64,000 bases of DNA from Rhodococcus triatomae BKS 15-14 (GCA_000341795.1 AODO01000038.1:1-64000), one strand, 5' to 3'. Shown: positions 39,892 through 49,504, counted from the first letter of the stretch. The notes: generated by a model from the letters alone, not told the origin. Made by a program: numbers and translations.

Positions 39892-40553
39892 CAGGCGTCC
39901 TCCTCGGCACCACCCGGGTCCGCGAGCCGGAACCGCAACGCAGCCACGACGTCGGCGAGCGCGTCGCAGAGCACGAGCACGCGTTCGCACGGTCCCGGCG
40001 CGGACAGCACCCGCAGCCTGTCGATCGCACCGATCGGGAGACTGCGGGCGAGGGCGAACCCGCGGTCTCCGTCCGATCCGGGCAGGTCGTCCCAGACGGG
40101 CACCGACCACGAGGGGTGTCCCTGGAGCGCCGACCACCGCGCGTGGAGACCGCCGAACTCGGCGAGCCGGTCGGTCAGTTCACGCGCCGACGCCGCCGAC
40201 ACCTCCGACGGCTCGTCGGGCCACTCGGTGACCGCTGCCCGCGGATACGGGTCGTCGGGCAGCCACTCGTCGACGCGGATCCGCTGCTCGCCGACACAGC
40301 CGATCAGCAGTCGGGCGCCGCCCCCGGGGCGACACGAGGTGATTCGGGCGATCGTGCCGACACCGGTGCGCTCGTCGCCCCCGCCGACCTCGTGACCGCG
40401 GGCGATCAGCACCACCCCGAACCGCAACCGGTCGGGCTGTGCGAGGCAGTGGTCCACCATCGCCAGATAGCGCGGCTCGAACACCTGGAGGGGCAGAACC
40501 TCACCGGGGAACAGCACGGTTCCGAGCGGGAACATCGGCAGATCGGTCGACAC
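39891..40553 (-). CDS. LON substrate-binding-domain protein
   Basis: 220 aa from ATG 40553. It contains only the N-terminal LON domain (LPMFPLGTVLFPGEVLPLQV, FEPRYLAMVDHCL, FGVVLIARGHEVGG, GTIARI), without ATPase or protease domains. Such stand-alone proteins are common and poorly understood. It leads the four-gene operon with the fluoride channel genes through a 1-nt TGATG overlap. Confidence 0.88.
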   Translation of the reverse strand: MSTDLPMFPLGTVLFPGEVLPLQVFEPRYLAMVDHCLAQPDRLRFGVVLIARGHEVGGGDERTGVGTIARITSCRPGGGARLLIGCVGEQRIRVDEWLPDDPYPRAAVTEWPDEPSEVSAASARELTDRLAEFGGLHARWSALQGHPSWSVPVWDDLPGSDGDRGFALARSLPIGAIDRLRVLSAPGPCERVLVLCDALADVVAALRFRLADPGGAEEDA

Positions 40554-40618
40554 CGGGTCAGGTTAGCGCTGCGAGCGGCCGCCCGGAGCCGTAGCCTTGC
40601 CGATGGAAGGGGACGACC

Positions 40619-41815
40619 ATGCACTCTGTGCTCCGGCGGACCACGACCGCCCTCGCTGCCCTGTTCGCCACCGCGCTGCTCGCCGCCCCGATCGCGCCAC
40701 CTGCCGGGGCGCAGCCGACGACGCCCGTAGCGGATCCGGACCCGTTCTACCGGGCGCCGCCGGATGTCGCGGCCCGCACCAACGGAGACGTGCTGCGCGT
40801 GCGACCCGTCGACGTCTCCCGATACGGCAATGCCGACGGTTGGCAGCTGCTGTTCCGGTCCACGAACTCGGCCGGCGCACCGATCGCCGCGGCGACGACG
40901 GTGATGGTGCCGCGTGGCGCGGTCGATCCGCCGCTGGTGTCGTTCCAGGCGATCATCAATTCCCTCGGCACTCAGTGCGGGCCGTCGCACACCCTGTTCA
41001 CCGGCGGGCTCACCGAGACGCCTGCGCTGACGCCGCTGCTGCTGCGCGGATGGGCGGTCGCACTGCCGGATCATCTCGGGCCGACCAGCGCCTACGGCGC
41101 CGCCAAGCTCGGTGGGCAGATCGTGCTCGACGGGATCCGCGCCGTGAAACGGCTACCGGATTTCCGTCTGGTACGCAGCCCGGTCGGGCTGGTCGGCTAC
41201 TCCGGTGGCGGGATGGCCTCGGGATGGGCTGCGGCACTCGCACCGTCGTACGCGCCCGAGCTGCCGATCGTCGGGGTCGCTCAGGGCGGTGTCCCGACGA
41301 ATCTGTCCGAACTCGCGTCCGGTCTGGGCCTGGCACCGCACCCGCTGTTCGGGCTGGCGTTCGCCGCGACCCTCGGCCTCGAACGCGAATATCCCGGCCG
41401 CATCGCACCTTCCGCGTTCCTCACACCGTCGGGCGCGGCCCTGCGCGACACCATCGCCAACGCCTGCCAGGAGCAGATCATCAACGCCGGGGCCGGCCGC
41501 AGCACACCCGAGGTGACGGCCGATCCGGGGCGGGTGCTCGCGCCGGAGATGCGTGCGGTGTTCGACGAGAACAGCCTGCTGTCCTATCCGGGGGTCCCCC
41601 GGGCCCCGGTGTTCGCATGGCACGGCGCCACCGACCAACTCTCCCCCGCGTCAACGGTTGCGGCGACGATGAGCCGGTGGTGTCGCGGCGGGACCCCCGT
41701 CGTGCTGAACGTGCTGCCGGGCGATCACGGTCCGGCGGCACTGGAGGGCATCCCCGGCGCCGTCGCGTTCCTCGGCGACCGCTTCGCCGGGCTGCCCGCC
41801 CAGAGCAACTGCTGA
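40619..41815 (+). CDS. Secreted lipase (LIP family)
   Basis: 398 aa from ATG 40619 after GGAAGGGG. It has a signal peptide of about 31 residues (ALFATALLAAPIAPPAGA), then an alpha/beta hydrolase of the secretory LIP family with nucleophile Ser195 in GYSGGG, HGATDQLSP contributing the acid, and His in PGDHG. Several cysteines (TQCGPSH, NACQEQ, RWCRGG, SNC) suggest disulfides. It probably hydrolyses triacylglycerols or related esters outside the cell. Confidence 0.9.
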   Translation: MHSVLRRTTTALAALFATALLAAPIAPPAGAQPTTPVADPDPFYRAPPDVAARTNGDVLRVRPVDVSRYGNADGWQLLFRSTNSAGAPIAAATTVMVPRGAVDPPLVSFQAIINSLGTQCGPSHTLFTGGLTETPALTPLLLRGWAVALPDHLGPTSAYGAAKLGGQIVLDGIRAVKRLPDFRLVRSPVGLVGYSGGGMASGWAAALAPSYAPELPIVGVAQGGVPTNLSELASGLGLAPHPLFGLAFAATLGLEREYPGRIAPSAFLTPSGAALRDTIANACQEQIINAGAGRSTPEVTADPGRVLAPEMRAVFDENSLLSYPGVPRAPVFAWHGATDQLSPASTVAATMSRWCRGGTPVVLNVLPGDHGPAALEGIPGAVAFLGDRFAGLPAQSNC

Positions 41816-41842
41816 GCCCCGTCCCGTCACCCCAGTTTTGGG

Positions 41843-41972
41843 TGAAGGTGGCCTTCATGCGGGTGAACGAGATGAAGGCCACCTTCAGCCGACCCAGTGA
41901 GATGAATGCCACCTTCGGCCGACTGGGTGAAGGTGGCCTTCATGCGGGTGAACGAGATGAAGGCCACCTTCA
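41843..41972. repeat. Tandem long palindromic repeat (REP-like)
   Basis: Two palindromes have identical 16-nt arms, TGAAGGTGGCCTTCAT and ATGAAGGCCACCTTCA, each separated by the same 13-nt loop (41843-41887 and 41928-41972). A half-element, GATGAATGCCACCTTC (41901-41916), lies between. The 3' unit is nearly a copy of the 5' one. It could also terminate the lipase transcript. Confidence 0.85.
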
Positions 41973-41988
41973 GCCGATTGGGCGGGGA

Positions 41989-42321
41989 TCAGCGGCCCGG
42001 CCAGGGCGGCAGCGGCGGCTTGACCCACGTGATCTTCTCGTCCGCGTGGGCGGGTACCGACCGCGGATCGTCCGGATGAGCGTCCGCCCAGCGGGTCTTC
42101 TCGTCGAGCAGCTCCGCGACGACGGTCCACGTCTCCCTCGTGCTCGGTGGATTCGCTCCCGCCTCGCGGGCCAGCTTGCGCAGCCGATCGTCGGTCATCG
42201 CGAGCAGTTCGTCGCCGGTGATCGCGCGGTCCCACACGAATCGCGCCAGATTCAGGGCCTTGTCCCGGCGTCGACGCGCGGCGGCCTCGGTGTGCGCGAA
42301 ATCGGCGGGTTCCTGGTCCAC
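41989..42321 (-). CDS. Conserved hypothetical protein
   Basis: About 110 aa from GTG 42321 (GTG 42342 would add 7 residues). Its sequence is helical with a basic patch (EAAARRRRDKALNLARFVWD), TDDRLRKLAREAG, and a tryptophan-rich C-terminus (KITWVKPPLPPWPG). No family with known function was recognised. It lies downstream of tmRNA on the same strand, beyond a strong terminator. Confidence 0.6.
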   Translation of the reverse strand: MDQEPADFAHTEAAARRRRDKALNLARFVWDRAITGDELLAMTDDRLRKLAREAGANPPSTRETWTVVAELLDEKTRWADAHPDDPRSVPAHADEKITWVKPPLPPWPGR

Positions 42322-42361
42322 GCGGCCAGCGTAGCGACCCACCGCCCGGCCCCGGACACGA

Positions 42362-42395
42362 CGAGGGCCCCGGACCGTGTGGTCCGGGGCCCTCG
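42362..42395. terminator. Terminator of tmRNA
   Basis: A 15-bp perfect GC-rich stem (42362-42376 with 42381-42395) closes on a GTGT loop immediately 3' of the tmRNA gene. Confidence 0.85.
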
Positions 42396-42399
42396 TTCG

Positions 42400-42767
42400 T
42401 GGAGCTGCCGGGAATTGAACCCGGGTCCTACGCAGCTTCGCCTGGGCTTCTCCGTGTGCAGTTCGCTATGCCTCTACTTGGATCTCCCGGTCTCGCGAAC
42501 AAGCCGTGATGACGATCCCAGTCACTGTGAGATGTCCCGTCCGACTCCGTGACCGAGCCGTGCGGTGAAGCCCTCTAGCTGATGCCAGGACCCGACCCGA
42601 GGGCGAGATCGGACTGACAGACACGCTTCGCTACTTAGGCAGCGAGAGCGTAGTCGCGCTGATTGGAATCGGCGCTTAATTGGTTGCATCGACGCTTACG
42701 GTGGTCTCTTGCCTGCACCGACACGCTTCCCCTGACTCAACGTACGCAGTCGAAACCGTTCAGCCCC
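42400..42767 (-). ncRNA. ssrA: tmRNA (transfer-messenger RNA)
   Basis: The RNA of about 368 nt starts GGGGCTGAACGGTTTCGACT at 42767 and ends with a T arm (GACCCGGGTTCAATTCCCGG) and CAGCTCC plus A; the 5' and 3' ends form the tRNA-Ala-like acceptor stem. The internal reading frame (42673-42635) encodes the tag ADSNQRDYALAA followed by TAA. It rescues stalled ribosomes together with SmpB, encoded at 48137-48613. Confidence 0.97.
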
Positions 42768-42976
42768 GTACGTACCCAGCAACCTGCTGGGACCACACAC
42801 TGTAACGCCCCGCCGCCGAGATTTCATCCCCATTTCTTCACCGCATGTCGCGAGCGCCTTCTCGGCATGTCGCGAGCAAATATCTGGACATTCGTCCAAC
42901 TGCGACCTACGCTGCGGACCGTTACGCGACGGTTGATCCACCACACATTCGGTCGACGGGGAGACTTCGGACACAG

Positions 42977-45085
42977 ATGAGACTTGTAGCCCGCCTAGGC
43001 CGCGTCCTGCCCGCGATCGGTCTCGCCGTCGCGCTGGCCGCCGGCGCCGTCACCGCCTCCGCGGCGCCCGCGGAGTCCCCCACCCTCCCGGGCGACGATC
43101 CGGTGTTCGGACTCGCGAACGGCTGCTACGCGCTGCGGTCCGAAACCGCCGGCGCCTTCGTCCGCGTCACCCCCGACGGACCCCGGGCCGACGCGCGGAC
43201 CGCGGACGAGGCGGAGGCGTTCCGATTGCACGCCGCACAGCTCGGCCGGTTCATGTTCTACGGGCGCGGCGGCGACATGCTCGCCCACGACAACGGCAAG
43301 GCGGTCGTCACCACCCGCGACGCGACGCCGTCGACCGACTGGACGCTGACCCACACCGACGGCGTGTACAGCATCACCGCGACCTCGAACGGCACGCAGC
43401 TCACCGCGCACGACGGCCGCCTGTGGTCGACCGAGCCGGGCGTCGACTCCGACGGCGGCCGTTTCACCCTCACCCGAACCGAGGGTTGCGCCGACTTCCC
43501 CGACTCGGAGGTCAACGCGACCGGCACCCCGCTGTCGGGGACGGGTCCGAACGGCGAGGTCCGCGGCTTCATCGACACCCACGTGCACATGAACGCGAAC
43601 CTGTTCATCGGCGGCGACGTGCACTGCGGCACCCCCTACGACCCGCAGGGCATCACCGTCGCACTGCGTGACTGCGAGGACCACGGCAGCGACGGCCTGC
43701 CCGCGTTGCTGGAGAACGTGATCTCCCACGGCAGCCCGTTCGAGACCCACGACACCACGGGGTGGCCCACGTTCGCCGATTTCCCGTCGCACGACTCGCT
43801 GACCCACGAGCAGACGTACTACAAGTGGGTGGAGCGGGCGTGGCGGGGTGGTCTGCGCATCTTCACGAATCTGCTGGTGAACAACCACGTTCTGTGCGAG
43901 GTGTACCCGCTCAAGAGTCGCTCCTGCAACGACATGGACACCGTCCGCGAGCAGGCGGCGCAGGCCCACGCCATCCAGGACTACGTGGACGCCCAGTACG
44001 GCGGACCCGGGCGTGGCTGGTTCCGGATCGTCCGCTCCCCGGAGGAGGTTCGGCGGGTCGCCGCCGAGGGCAAACTCGCCGTCACGCTCGGGATCGAGGT
44101 GTCGGAACCGTTCGGGTGCGGCATCCAGGACGGCGTCGCCCAGTGCTCCGAGGCCGACGTCGACCGCGGCCTCGACGAGGTGTACGCGATGGGCGTGCGC
44201 CAGATGATCGTCACGCACAAGTTCGACAACGCGTTCGGGGGCGTCCGCTTCGACCCGGGCGTGCAGGGTGTCGCGGTGAACGCGGGCAACTTCCTCGGCA
44301 CGGGCCGGTTCTGGGAGGCGGAGCCCTGCACGACCGCCGAGCACGACAACCCGCTGCTGTCGGTGGGCGACGGTCCGGCACAGGCGCTCGCTGCACTGCC
44401 GCCCGGCGTGACCACGCCGGTCTACCCGGACGGACCGCTGTGCAACGTGCGGGGTCTGACCCCTCTCGGCGAGCACATGATCCGCGGCATGATGGACCGC
44501 GGCATGATCGTGGACATCGACCACATGAGCGTCAAGACCGCGGACGCGACGCTGAACATCCTCGAGGACGCCGGGTACTCGGGTGTCGTGTCCAGCCACA
44601 GCTGGTCGGACTCCAAGTTCTACGAGCGGATCTACGCACTCGGTGGATTCGTGGCGCTGTACGCGGGCCAGCTCGACGCGCAGGAACGCGAGCCCGGCCA
44701 GGACCCCAAGGCGGATCGCGCCGGCGGCTTCATCACGTCGTGGCGTGAGGCACGGGCGCAACGCAGCGACGACTACTACTTCGGTTTCGGGTACGGCGCG
44801 GACACCAACGGCTTCGGACCGCAGGCCGCCCCGCGCAAGGATGCGGCCGAGCATCCGCTGACCTACCCGTACACCACCTTCGACGGCGGCACCGTGATGG
44901 ACCGGCAACGCACCGGCGAGCGTGTCTTCGACGTCAACACCGACGGAGTCGCCCAGTACGGCCTGATCCCCGACTGGATCGCCGACATGCGGAACGCCGC
45001 CGGCGCGGACGGCGACCGGATCATCGACGACATGAGCCGGGGCGCCGAGGCGTACCTGCAGATGTGGGAGCGCGTCGCGAAGTAG
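42977..45085 (+). CDS. Secreted membrane-dipeptidase-like (M19) amidohydrolase
   Basis: 702 aa from ATG 42977. It has a signal peptide (residues 1-32, ending ASAAPA), an N-terminal beta-rich domain (about 40-180) that looks like a beta-trefoil/RICIN or fascin-type module, and then a TIM-barrel beginning FIDTHVHMNANLF with an HxH metal site, further His in DIDHMSVKT and SSHSWSD. The last part matches the M19 dipeptidase group. It may cleave dipeptides or other amides outside the cell. The M19 assignment is moderate; other amidohydrolases are possible. Confidence 0.75.
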   Translation: MRLVARLGRVLPAIGLAVALAAGAVTASAAPAESPTLPGDDPVFGLANGCYALRSETAGAFVRVTPDGPRADARTADEAEAFRLHAAQLGRFMFYGRGGDMLAHDNGKAVVTTRDATPSTDWTLTHTDGVYSITATSNGTQLTAHDGRLWSTEPGVDSDGGRFTLTRTEGCADFPDSEVNATGTPLSGTGPNGEVRGFIDTHVHMNANLFIGGDVHCGTPYDPQGITVALRDCEDHGSDGLPALLENVISHGSPFETHDTTGWPTFADFPSHDSLTHEQTYYKWVERAWRGGLRIFTNLLVNNHVLCEVYPLKSRSCNDMDTVREQAAQAHAIQDYVDAQYGGPGRGWFRIVRSPEEVRRVAAEGKLAVTLGIEVSEPFGCGIQDGVAQCSEADVDRGLDEVYAMGVRQMIVTHKFDNAFGGVRFDPGVQGVAVNAGNFLGTGRFWEAEPCTTAEHDNPLLSVGDGPAQALAALPPGVTTPVYPDGPLCNVRGLTPLGEHMIRGMMDRGMIVDIDHMSVKTADATLNILEDAGYSGVVSSHSWSDSKFYERIYALGGFVALYAGQLDAQEREPGQDPKADRAGGFITSWREARAQRSDDYYFGFGYGADTNGFGPQAAPRKDAAEHPLTYPYTTFDGGTVMDRQRTGERVFDVNTDGVAQYGLIPDWIADMRNAAGADGDRIIDDMSRGAEAYLQMWERVAK

Positions 45086-45208
45086 AGGTCACAGCTGGGG
45101 CACGCGCGGCCGATTCGCCCGGATCGGCCCGCGGGTCCCGCCTAGACTCGACTCCGAGCCGGCATCGCCGCCGCCCTGGCGACATCGCCCGGCGTGAGGA
45201 GGCTCGAC

Positions 45209-47254
45209 GTGGCCGACCGATCATCGTCCCGTTCCCAGCCGGCCGCACCCGCCACCGAGCAGATACGGAACGTCGTCGTCGTCGGTTGCAGCGGTGTCGG
45301 GAAGACCACGCTCACCGAGTCGCTCGCGCTGGCCGCGGGTGCGATCACGAAGGCGGGCCGCGTCGCCGACTGCACCACGGTCTCCGATTTCGAGGACATC
45401 GAACACCAGCAGCAGCGGTCGGTGCAGTTGTCGGTGCTTCCGCTGGACTGGAACGGTGTGCGCATCAACGTCCTCGACCCGCCGGGGCATCCCGACTTCG
45501 ATGCAGAACTGCGCGCCGGGATCCGCGCCGCCGACGCCGGTGTGTTCGTGGTGTCCGCGACCGATCCCGTCACCGCGCCGACCCGTGCCCTGTGGCGCGA
45601 GGCCACCGACGCCGGTGTGCCGCGCGCGATCGTCGTGTCGAAACTCGACCAGGCCCGCGAGAGCTTCGACGACATCCTGACGCTGTGCCACGACGCCTTC
45701 GGGCTCGGCCCCGACACCCTGCGCGCCGTCTACGAGCCCGTGCTGAAGGGCGGCGCGCCCACCGGGTCGATCGACCTGCTCACCGGCCGGACCTACGGCG
45801 ACGTCGAGCCCGCACCGGACACCGCCGCCGCTCGGGAGAGCCTCGTCGAGGCGATCTCCGGCCTCGACGACACCCTCATGGAGCGGTACCTCGCCGGGGA
45901 GGACCTCGACACCGACGCGCTGTTCGCCGGGCTGCGGCACGAGATCGTCGACTGCACCCTGCATCCCGCGCTCGCCGTCACAGACACCGGATTCGGTGCG
46001 GCGGAACTCCTCGACCTGATCGCCGGTGCCTTCCCCGACCCCACGCACCGCGTCGGTCCGGGCCCGGATGCGGACCCCGACGCACCACTGACCGCTCAGG
46101 TCATCCGGATCACCGGTGACGCGTACGTCGGCCGCATCAACCTGGTCCGGGTGTTCGCCGGGACACTCCGTCCGGACACCCACGTGCAGGTGATCGGCGA
46201 CGGCGTCGTCGCCGAGGACCGGCTGACGACACTGGCCGGTCCCTTCGGCAAGGCCACCCACCCGGTTCCGGAGGCCAGGGCGGGCGACATCGTGTGCGTG
46301 CCGAAGGTCGCGTCGACCCGCATCGGCGACACCCTCGCCGACGATGCCGCGGCCACGCCGATGCCGCCGTGGCCGCTACCCGCCGCGTTGCTCCCGATCG
46401 GTGTGGAGGCGCACAGCAAGGCAGACGACGACAAGCTGTCGCAGGCGTTGGCCCGGTTGGTGGTCGAGGATCCCGCACTCCGGCTCGAACAGAACCCGCA
46501 GACACACCAGATCGTGTTGTGGTGCACCGGTGAGGCACACGCCGAGGTCACCCTCGACCGGCTCCGCACCCGACACGGCGTGCACGTCGACACCGTCCCG
46601 TACCGGGTGGCGCTGCGGGAAACGTTCGGCGGCAGCGCATCCGGCCACGGTCGGCTCGTGAAACAGTCCGGCGGCCACGGACAGTATGCGATCTGCGATC
46701 TCGAGGTCGAGCCACTGCCCGCGGGCTCGGGGTTCGAGTTCGCGGTGAAGATCGTCGGCGGATCGGTCCCGAAGAACTTCATCCCGTCGGTGGAGAAGGG
46801 GGTCCGGACCCAGCTGTCGTCGGGGGTCGCGACCGGCAACCCCCTCGTCGACGTGCGCGTCACCCTCGTCGACGGGAAGGCGCACTCCGTCGACTCCTCC
46901 GACGCCGCCTTCCAGACCGCGGCCGCGCTCGCGATCAAGGACGCCGCGGGACACACCGAGATCCGACTGCTCGAACCGGTCGCCGCGGTACGGGTGATCC
47001 TGCCCGACGACTACCTCGGCGCCGTCCTCGGCGATCTGTCGGCCCGCCGCGGCCACGTCCTCGGCACCGAGACACCCGAGCCCGGCACCGCCCTGCTGCG
47101 CGCCGAGGTTCCGGAGATCGAACTCGCCCGCTATCCGGTGGACCTCCGGTCGCTGACGCACGGCACCGCCGAGTTCGCGCGCGCCCACATCCGGTACGAC
47201 GTCATGCCCGCGGCCGTCGCCGCCAGGCACACCGGCAACGGTCACGCCGACTGA
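45209..47254 (+). CDS. fusA2: Elongation factor G-like protein EF-G2
   Basis: 681 aa from GTG 45209, 6 nt after GAGGAGG; the in-frame GTG 45194 overlaps that site. The G domain has GCSGVGKTTL, DPPGHPDF and SKLD in place of NKxD. Domains II-V follow (RINLVRVFAGTLRPDTHVQV, FGGSASGHGRLVKQSGGHGQ, LLEPVAAVRVILPDDYLG). It matches the mycobacterial FusA2 (Rv0120c) paralogue, which binds GTP but lacks clear translocase activity. A role in ribosome stress response is possible. Confidence 0.88.
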   Translation: MADRSSSRSQPAAPATEQIRNVVVVGCSGVGKTTLTESLALAAGAITKAGRVADCTTVSDFEDIEHQQQRSVQLSVLPLDWNGVRINVLDPPGHPDFDAELRAGIRAADAGVFVVSATDPVTAPTRALWREATDAGVPRAIVVSKLDQARESFDDILTLCHDAFGLGPDTLRAVYEPVLKGGAPTGSIDLLTGRTYGDVEPAPDTAAARESLVEAISGLDDTLMERYLAGEDLDTDALFAGLRHEIVDCTLHPALAVTDTGFGAAELLDLIAGAFPDPTHRVGPGPDADPDAPLTAQVIRITGDAYVGRINLVRVFAGTLRPDTHVQVIGDGVVAEDRLTTLAGPFGKATHPVPEARAGDIVCVPKVASTRIGDTLADDAAATPMPPWPLPAALLPIGVEAHSKADDDKLSQALARLVVEDPALRLEQNPQTHQIVLWCTGEAHAEVTLDRLRTRHGVHVDTVPYRVALRETFGGSASGHGRLVKQSGGHGQYAICDLEVEPLPAGSGFEFAVKIVGGSVPKNFIPSVEKGVRTQLSSGVATGNPLVDVRVTLVDGKAHSVDSSDAAFQTAAALAIKDAAGHTEIRLLEPVAAVRVILPDDYLGAVLGDLSARRGHVLGTETPEPGTALLRAEVPEIELARYPVDLRSLTHGTAEFARAHIRYDVMPAAVAARHTGNGHAD

Positions 47255-47259
47255 CGGTC

Positions 47260-48120
47260 TCAGGCGATCGCGATCATCGCGACCGCCGCGACGGCCAGCA
47301 CCATGCCGAACCGCTGCACCGGTCCCACACGCTCCCCGAGCATCGTCATCGCCAGCAGCACCGTCGCCGCCGGGTACAGCGACCCGATCACCGCGACGAG
47401 TGAGAGCATGCCGCCCGAGAACGCGAACATCATGGCGCCGTTCGCGAGCACGTCCAGGAGCGCGATCCCGACCGCGAGCCGGGCGACGTCGCGTGGTGGC
47501 AGCCGGAACTGACCCGAACCGGCGGCGACCACCCACACCACCGCCGTGGCCGCGCCTCGCGACACCGCGAGCGGCCAGAGCCCCGAGTCGTCGCCGATCC
47601 GGTCGAGACCGATGAACGAGACCGCGAACGCGAGACCCGATCCGACGGTCAGCCACGCGACCGTCGAGGTGAAGCGCGCCCGGTGCCCGTCAACTGCCTC
47701 CCCTGCCGCCTCGGGCGTCTCCCGGCTGACGAGGACGACCGCGACCAGCGCGAGCACGACGCCCGCGACCGCGACCGCGCCGGGCCGCTCACCCGTGGCG
47801 AATCCGACCGCGACGGGAACACCTGCCACGAGCACCGCCGTCAGCGGGGACACCACCGACATCGGTCCGTCGGCCAGGGCCAGATAGAACCACCAGACGG
47901 CGAGACCGGACGCCATGCCGGACACGGCACCCCACAGCAGCGCCGACCGGGTCAGCTCGCCACCGGTGAACGGCGCGACCGCGAGCACCATCAGCAGCGA
48001 CACGGGGTACGAGACGAGCACCACCCGCAGCGCGGCGACCCGACGGGACGCCAGCCCGCCGACGAAGTCGCTGACGCCGTAGCCGACGGCCGCGACCAGG
48101 GCCAGCAGGACGGCGGTCAC
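47260..48120 (-). CDS. EamA/DMT-family transporter
   Basis: 286 aa from GTG 48120. Ten hydrophobic segments form two EamA repeats, with SDFVGGLASRRVAALRVVLV in the first and a matching helix set ending VGPVQRFGMVLAVAAVAMIA. DMT permeases export metabolites such as amino acids or take up small solutes. Convergent with fusA2 and 16 bp downstream of smpB. Confidence 0.88.
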   Translation of the reverse strand: MTAVLLALVAAVGYGVSDFVGGLASRRVAALRVVLVSYPVSLLMVLAVAPFTGGELTRSALLWGAVSGMASGLAVWWFYLALADGPMSVVSPLTAVLVAGVPVAVGFATGERPGAVAVAGVVLALVAVVLVSRETPEAAGEAVDGHRARFTSTVAWLTVGSGLAFAVSFIGLDRIGDDSGLWPLAVSRGAATAVVWVVAAGSGQFRLPPRDVARLAVGIALLDVLANGAMMFAFSGGMLSLVAVIGSLYPAATVLLAMTMLGERVGPVQRFGMVLAVAAVAMIAIA

Positions 48121-48136
48121 CGACGGGGCGTCGAGG

Positions 48137-48613
48137 TCAGCGGCTCATGCCCTTCACACGGCGGCCGATCTCGCGGGTGACCTCACGCTCGGCGGTGCGG
48201 CGGGCGATGTCCTGACGCTTGTCGTAGTCCTGCTTGCCCTTCGCGAGGGCGAGCTCGACCTTCACCTTGCCGTCGCTGAAGTACATGGACAGCGGAACCA
48301 GCGTCTGGTTCCCCTCGCGCGTCTTGCCGACGAGGCTGTCGATCTCGCGGCGGTGCAGCAACAGCTTGCGGGTGCGCCGCGGTGCGTGGTTCGTCCAACT
48401 GCCGTGGCCGTACTCCGGGATGTGCAGGCCCCGCAGCCACACTTCGCCGTCGTCGACGGTGGCGAACGCGTCGACCAGCGACGCCTTGCCCTCACGCAGA
48501 CTCTTCACCTCGGTACCGACGAGCGCGATGCCCGCCTCGACGGTGTCGAGGATGGTGTAGTTGTGCCGCGCCTTACGGTTCGTGGCGATGACCTTCCGGC
48601 CCTTTTCCTTCAC
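48137..48613 (-). CDS. smpB: SsrA-binding protein SmpB
   Basis: 158 aa from GTG 48613. It has the OB-fold core ([60 protein letters not shown]) and the basic C-terminal tail ([19 protein letters not shown]) that enters the decoding centre. It delivers tmRNA to stalled ribosomes. It is the last gene of the prfB-mscS-ftsE-ftsX-smpB arrangement conserved in actinobacteria, here interrupted by two inserted genes. Confidence 0.96.
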   Translation of the reverse strand: MKEKGRKVIATNRKARHNYTILDTVEAGIALVGTEVKSLREGKASLVDAFATVDDGEVWLRGLHIPEYGHGSWTNHAPRRTRKLLLHRREIDSLVGKTREGNQTLVPLSMYFSDGKVKVELALAKGKQDYDKRQDIARRTAEREVTREIGRRVKGMSR

Positions 48614-48750
48614 GTGCGGGCCCCTCCGGTCCACGACGATGCGCCGGAGGCGTGGTGCCACCGGCCTGGCTCACCGTCCACGATAGTTCGGTGGCCCGCC
48701 GCAGCACCAACGAGATTCCGGCGACGCCGTGACGGCGCCGCCGGAGTCCG

Positions 48751-49485
48751 TCACTTGTGCGGCACCGCCGCCGTCAGCCCGCCGTCCATGACGAACTCGG
48801 CACCGGTCGAGTACGACGACTCGTCGCTCGCGAGGAACACCACGAATGTCGCGACCTCCTCCGGCGCGGCGGGCCGGCCGAGTGGAATCTTCACGAGGTC
48901 CTCCGGCAGGCCCTCGGTCATCGGGGTGCGGATGAGGCCGGGGTGAATCGAGTTGACCCGGATGTTGTGCGGAGCGAGCTCCAGGGCGGCGGACTTCGCG
49001 AGCCCCCGCACGCCCCACTTGGTCGCGACGTACCCGTGCGCCCACGGGCTGCCTCGCAGGCCCTCGACGGAGGACACGTTGATGATCGATCCGCCGCCGG
49101 CGGCGATCATCGGCTCGACGACCACCTGCATCCCGAGGAAGGTGCCGGTGAGGTTGACGTCGAGGATCTGCTTCCACTTCGCGAGCTTGAGATGCTGCAG
49201 CGGCGCGCCGTTCACGATCCCCGCGTTGTTGACGAGCACGTTGATCGTGCCGAAGTCGTCGACGGCGGTCGCGACCGCGGCCGCCCAGTCGTCGGGCGAG
49301 GTGACGTCGAGGTGCACGTACCGCGCTGCGTCCCCCAGTTCCGCAGCGAGGGCCTTCCCCTCGTCGTCGAGGATGTCACCGATCACCACCTTCGCGCCCT
49401 CCGCCACGAGCATGCGCGCGTGTGCCGCCCCCATGCCTCGGGCGCCACCGCTGATAAGAGCAACTTTGTCGTCGACACGTCCCAT
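48751..49485 (-). CDS. SDR family oxidoreductase (hydroxysteroid dehydrogenase-like)
   Basis: 244 aa from ATG 49485. The classical SDR motifs are SGGARGMGAAHARMLVAEGA (cofactor loop), DVTSPDDW, NNAGIVNG, catalytic Ser in NVSSVEGLRG, and YVATK with Tyr/Lys, then HPGLIRTPM. It is NAD(H)-preferring by the acidic GDILDD loop. It resembles mycobacterial FabG3 (20-beta-hydroxysteroid dehydrogenase). Divergent from the dihydrodipicolinate reductase-like gene. Confidence 0.9.
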   Translation of the reverse strand: MGRVDDKVALISGGARGMGAAHARMLVAEGAKVVIGDILDDEGKALAAELGDAARYVHLDVTSPDDWAAAVATAVDDFGTINVLVNNAGIVNGAPLQHLKLAKWKQILDVNLTGTFLGMQVVVEPMIAAGGGSIINVSSVEGLRGSPWAHGYVATKWGVRGLAKSAALELAPHNIRVNSIHPGLIRTPMTEGLPEDLVKIPLGRPAAPEEVATFVVFLASDESSYSTGAEFVMDGGLTAAVPHK

Positions 49486-49504
49486 GGCTCGGAACGGTAC
49501 CGCG

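Noticed and set aside
40554-40618. Fluoride riboswitch upstream of the crcB operon
   Set aside because: The 65-bp gap lacks the conserved crcB-motif pseudoknot sequences.
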